A DNA stretch of 7,926 nt from Actinomycetes bacterium (GTDB lineage: Bacteria; Actinomycetota; Actinomycetes; Propionibacteriales; Propionibacteriaceae), in NCBI GenBank assembly GCA_023432725.1, contig JAEYUH010000095.1, positions 1 to 7,926 on the forward strand, given 5' to 3'. Position 1 is the stretch's first letter, and each line of letters opens with the position of its first letter. Of this stretch, positions 6,406 through 7,926 are shown piece after piece. Position numbers and translations under genes: made by a program. The notes under the pieces were generated by a model, which saw nothing but the letters and a program-made list of their open reading frames with translations, was not told where the DNA came from and ran no database searches.

Positions 6406-6406
6406 T
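6401..6406 (+). promoter_or_regulatory. Candidate -10 box for the DUF2236 gene and its upstream ORF
   Basis: CAGACT keeps the A and T of NANNNT and ends 6 nt before ATG 6413, the same spacing as three other starts in this window. I find no convincing -35. The box lies in the right arm of the hairpin at 6373-6405. Confidence 0.35.
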
Positions 6407-6412
6407 GGGGGC

Positions 6413-6448
6413 ATGGCAACCAGCGAATCCCGGGACGGGCTGCGGTGA
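6413..6448 (+). CDS. Possible 11-codon leaderless upstream ORF
   Basis: ATG 6413 opens MATSESRDGLR and ends at TGA 6446-6448. The last base of the stop is the first base of the DUF2236 ATG (TGATG). The ATG lies 6 nt after a CAGACT box, so it could be the 5' end of a leaderless mRNA, with ribosomes re-initiating at 6448. The peptide itself has no recognisable domain, and its role would be to deliver ribosomes. This could be chance, since only sequence layout supports it. Confidence 0.35.
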   Translation: MATSESRDGLR

Positions 6449-7299
6449 TGGACGTGCAGCGCAACCTCGGACTCCTGCTGCGCGAACGCGTCGCGGGCTC
6501 GGACGCGGCCGAGCGGGCCGGGCAGATCTGGGGCAAGCCGGGCCCCCGCTGGTTCCGGCGCGGCGAGCCGATCTGGCGGGTCCACCTGGACGCCTCGATG
6601 TTCGTCGGGGGCCTCACCGCGCTGCTGCTGCAGTCGCTGCACCCGCAGGCGATGGCGGGGGTGGCGGGCCACAGCGGCTACAAGTCCGACCCGTGGGGCA
6701 GGTTGCAGCGCACCAGCCACTACATCGCGATGACCACCTACGGGACCATCCCCGACGCCGAGGCGGCGATCGCCGCCGTCCGCGCTGTGCATGAGCGGGT
6801 GCGGGGGCGTGACGACCGGGGAGTGCCGTACCGGGCGTCCGACCCTCACCTGCTGAAGTGGGTCCACCTGGCCGAGACCGACAGCTTCCTGCGCGCCCAC
6901 CAGGAGTTCGGCGCCGCCCGGCTCAGTGAGTCCGAAGCCGACACCTACGTCGCGCAGACGGCGATCCCGGCGATCCTGCTCGGGGTGGTCGACCCGCCCC
7001 TGACCGTCGCCGGCCTCGCCACCCAACTGGCCGCCTACCGCGACGAGCTTCGTGCCAGCCCTGCCGCACTCGAGGCCGCCCGCTTCCTGCTGTACGAACC
7101 TCCGCTGCCCCTGTTCGCCCGGCCCGGCTACGGCACGCTCGCCGCGGGCGCGGTCTCGCTGCTGCCGCAGTGGGCGAGGGAAGAGTTGCAGCTGAACCTT
7201 CCTGGCGGCCTGACCGAGGCGATCGGACGTCCACTCGGCAAGCTCTCGGTAGGCGTCGTCAGGTGGGCGCTGGCAGCGGTGCCGGACGACCGCCGGTAG
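6448..7299 (+). CDS. DUF2236 / MpaB-type oxygenase family protein
   Basis: This 283-residue protein spans the DUF2236 domain. The family includes the heme-dependent latex-clearing oxygenase Lcp and the fungal MpaB enzymes, which cleave carbon-carbon bonds oxidatively; most bacterial members are uncharacterised. Visible family landmarks are [18 protein letters not shown] (59-76), the R-x-x-R-T element GRLQRTSHY (84-92), [10 protein letters not shown] (111-120), the [13 protein letters not shown] region (128-140) and a later helix [14 protein letters not shown] (171-184). By comparison with Lcp, R85, T89 and H115 are the likely counterparts of its conserved Arg, Thr and heme-ligating His; this mapping is inferred by spacing. 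No signal peptide is seen, so the protein is probably cytosolic and not a rubber oxygenase. I chose ATG 6448 because it overlaps the upstream ORF stop. GTG 6445 is one codon earlier, and the Shine-Dalgarno is weak. Confidence 0.87.
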   Translation: MDVQRNLGLLLRERVAGSDAAERAGQIWGKPGPRWFRRGEPIWRVHLDASMFVGGLTALLLQSLHPQAMAGVAGHSGYKSDPWGRLQRTSHYIAMTTYGTIPDAEAAIAAVRAVHERVRGRDDRGVPYRASDPHLLKWVHLAETDSFLRAHQEFGAARLSESEADTYVAQTAIPAILLGVVDPPLTVAGLATQLAAYRDELRASPAALEAARFLLYEPPLPLFARPGYGTLAAGAVSLLPQWAREELQLNLPGGLTEAIGRPLGKLSVGVVRWALAAVPDDRR

Positions 7300-7399
7300 C
7301 GGCGGCCCGCTTCGGCCTGGCCTCGGGCCCGGCGTCCGGCTACCCCGCAGCGACCGCCCGGCCAGGCACTGGTGGTCATCGACAACATCCGGCAAGGCG

Positions 7400-7429
7400 T
7401 TGCCCGACCCGGGACCCCCGACCGAGCAT
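7400..7429 (+). promoter_or_regulatory. Weak candidate promoter for transaldolase
   Basis: The 158-bp gap 7300-7457 holds TTGCCC (7400-7405, 4 of 6 -35 matches) and GAGCAT (7424-7429, 3 of 6 -10 matches) spaced by 18 nt. Transcription would begin near 7436, leaving a short leader with the AGGAG site. The rest of the gap is GC-rich, with only short self-complementary stretches. Confidence 0.28.
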
Positions 7430-7457
7430 GGGAGCAGGACAACACCCCAGGAGCATC

Positions 7458-7926
7458 ATGAACAAGCCACTCCAGGCCCTCTCTGACGCCGGCGTCTCCG
7501 TCTGGCTGGACGACCTCTCCCGCGACCGGCTCGACTCCGGTGGGCTGGCCAAACTGATCGAGGAGCTGTCGGTGGTCGGTGTCACGACGAACCCCGCCAT
7601 CTTCCAGGCCGCGATCACCGGTTCCGACCTCTACGCCTCCCAGGTCGGCGAGTTGGCCGCCGCGGGCCACGGCGTGGACGCCGTTGTCCGCGCGCTCACC
7701 ACCGACGACGTGCGACGGGCCTGCGACCTGTTCGCCCCGGTCGCCGAGCGGACCGGCGGGGTGGACGGCCGGGTCTCGATCGAGGTCGACCCCCGGCTGG
7801 CCCACGACACGCAGGCCACCATCGACCAGGCCCGCGAGCTGTGGCGCGAGGTGGGCAAGCCCAACCTGCTGGTGAAGATCCCCGCCACCGACGCCGGCCT
7901 GCCGGCGATCCGGACCGCGATCTCCG
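7458..7926 (+). CDS. tal: Transaldolase, N-terminal part (gene runs off the right edge)
   Basis: From ATG 7458 there are 156 in-frame codons to the window edge with no stop. Transaldolase moves a dihydroxyacetone unit from sedoheptulose 7-phosphate to glyceraldehyde 3-phosphate in the non-oxidative pentose phosphate pathway, in the cytosol. Signature elements are [10 protein letters not shown] (14-23), [10 protein letters not shown] (40-49), [12 protein letters not shown] (107-118) and NLLVKIPAT (136-144). K140 is the expected Schiff-base lysine. The opening resembles the long actinobacterial transaldolases of about 365-370 residues, so a little over half is missing. AGGAG (7449-7453) precedes the ATG by 4 nt. 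The usual actinobacterial partners (transketolase, zwf, opcA) are not upstream here; they may follow to the right. The preceding gene is the unrelated DUF2236 protein. Confidence 0.95.
   Translation, partial: MNKPLQALSDAGVSVWLDDLSRDRLDSGGLAKLIEELSVVGVTTNPAIFQAAITGSDLYASQVGELAAAGHGVDAVVRALTTDDVRRACDLFAPVAERTGGVDGRVSIEVDPRLAHDTQATIDQARELWREVGKPNLLVKIPATDAGLPAIRTAIS

Noticed and set aside
6448..7299. Calling the DUF2236 protein a rubber (latex) oxygenase
   Set aside because: It has no secretion signal, and the family is broad. Only the fold and a possible heme site are supported.
7300..7330. GC-rich self-complementary stretch after the DUF2236 gene as a terminator
   Set aside because: The best stem is about six pairs with a 14-nt loop and no T-run, which is expected by chance at this base composition.
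5764..7395. Long minus-strand open frame (over 540 codons) across the GNAT and DUF2236 genes
   Set aside because: It is an antisense shadow of high-GC codon usage. It is rich in Arg, Gly, Pro and Val without domain motifs, and both plus-strand genes it covers have clear family signatures.

Overview
The window is GC-rich DNA (third codon positions almost always G or C) with GTG starts, very short intergenic gaps and several apparently leaderless genes. This points to a high-GC actinobacterium. The transaldolase at the right end also has the actinobacterial form. A family such as Propionibacteriaceae or Nocardioidaceae is possible, but I cannot fix it from this sequence. I see no tRNA, rRNA, CRISPR array, insertion sequence or phage gene.

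Left part, minus strand (1-2430). The window opens inside a leftward gene whose first 33 residues read as the start of a TIR domain. Behind it, on the same strand, are a DUF218 (YdcF/ElyC-like) membrane protein (238-957) and a MATE-family multidrug/cation antiporter (1042-2430).

Divergent region (2431-2604). This stretch separates the MATE gene from the rightward genes. It holds a perfect 12-bp palindrome flanked by a near-identical direct repeat, and looks like an operator region.

Right part, plus strand (2605-7926). The genes in order are: an uncharacterised protein with prenyltransferase/squalene-oxidase-type repeats; a minimal COG2388 GNAT acetyltransferase; an MFS efflux transporter overlapping a MerR-family regulator gene; a RimJ/RimL-like GNAT acetyltransferase; a DUF2236 (MpaB-type, putative heme) oxygenase; and the 5' part of transaldolase. 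The MFS-MerR pair sits behind a promoter with an inverted repeat in an over-long spacer, the arrangement MerR proteins act on, so it is probably an autoregulated drug-efflux operon.

How the genes fit together. Two unrelated efflux pumps, two acetyltransferases, an envelope DUF218 protein and a MerR regulator suggest an accessory neighbourhood for stress or xenobiotic handling. There is no proof that they form one system. The most distinctive features are regulatory: four rightward start points lie exactly 6 nt after a -10-like hexamer (leaderless pattern). One of these opens an 11-codon upstream ORF whose stop overlaps the start of the DUF2236 gene. A strong hairpin that may terminate the preceding gene overlaps that same promoter.
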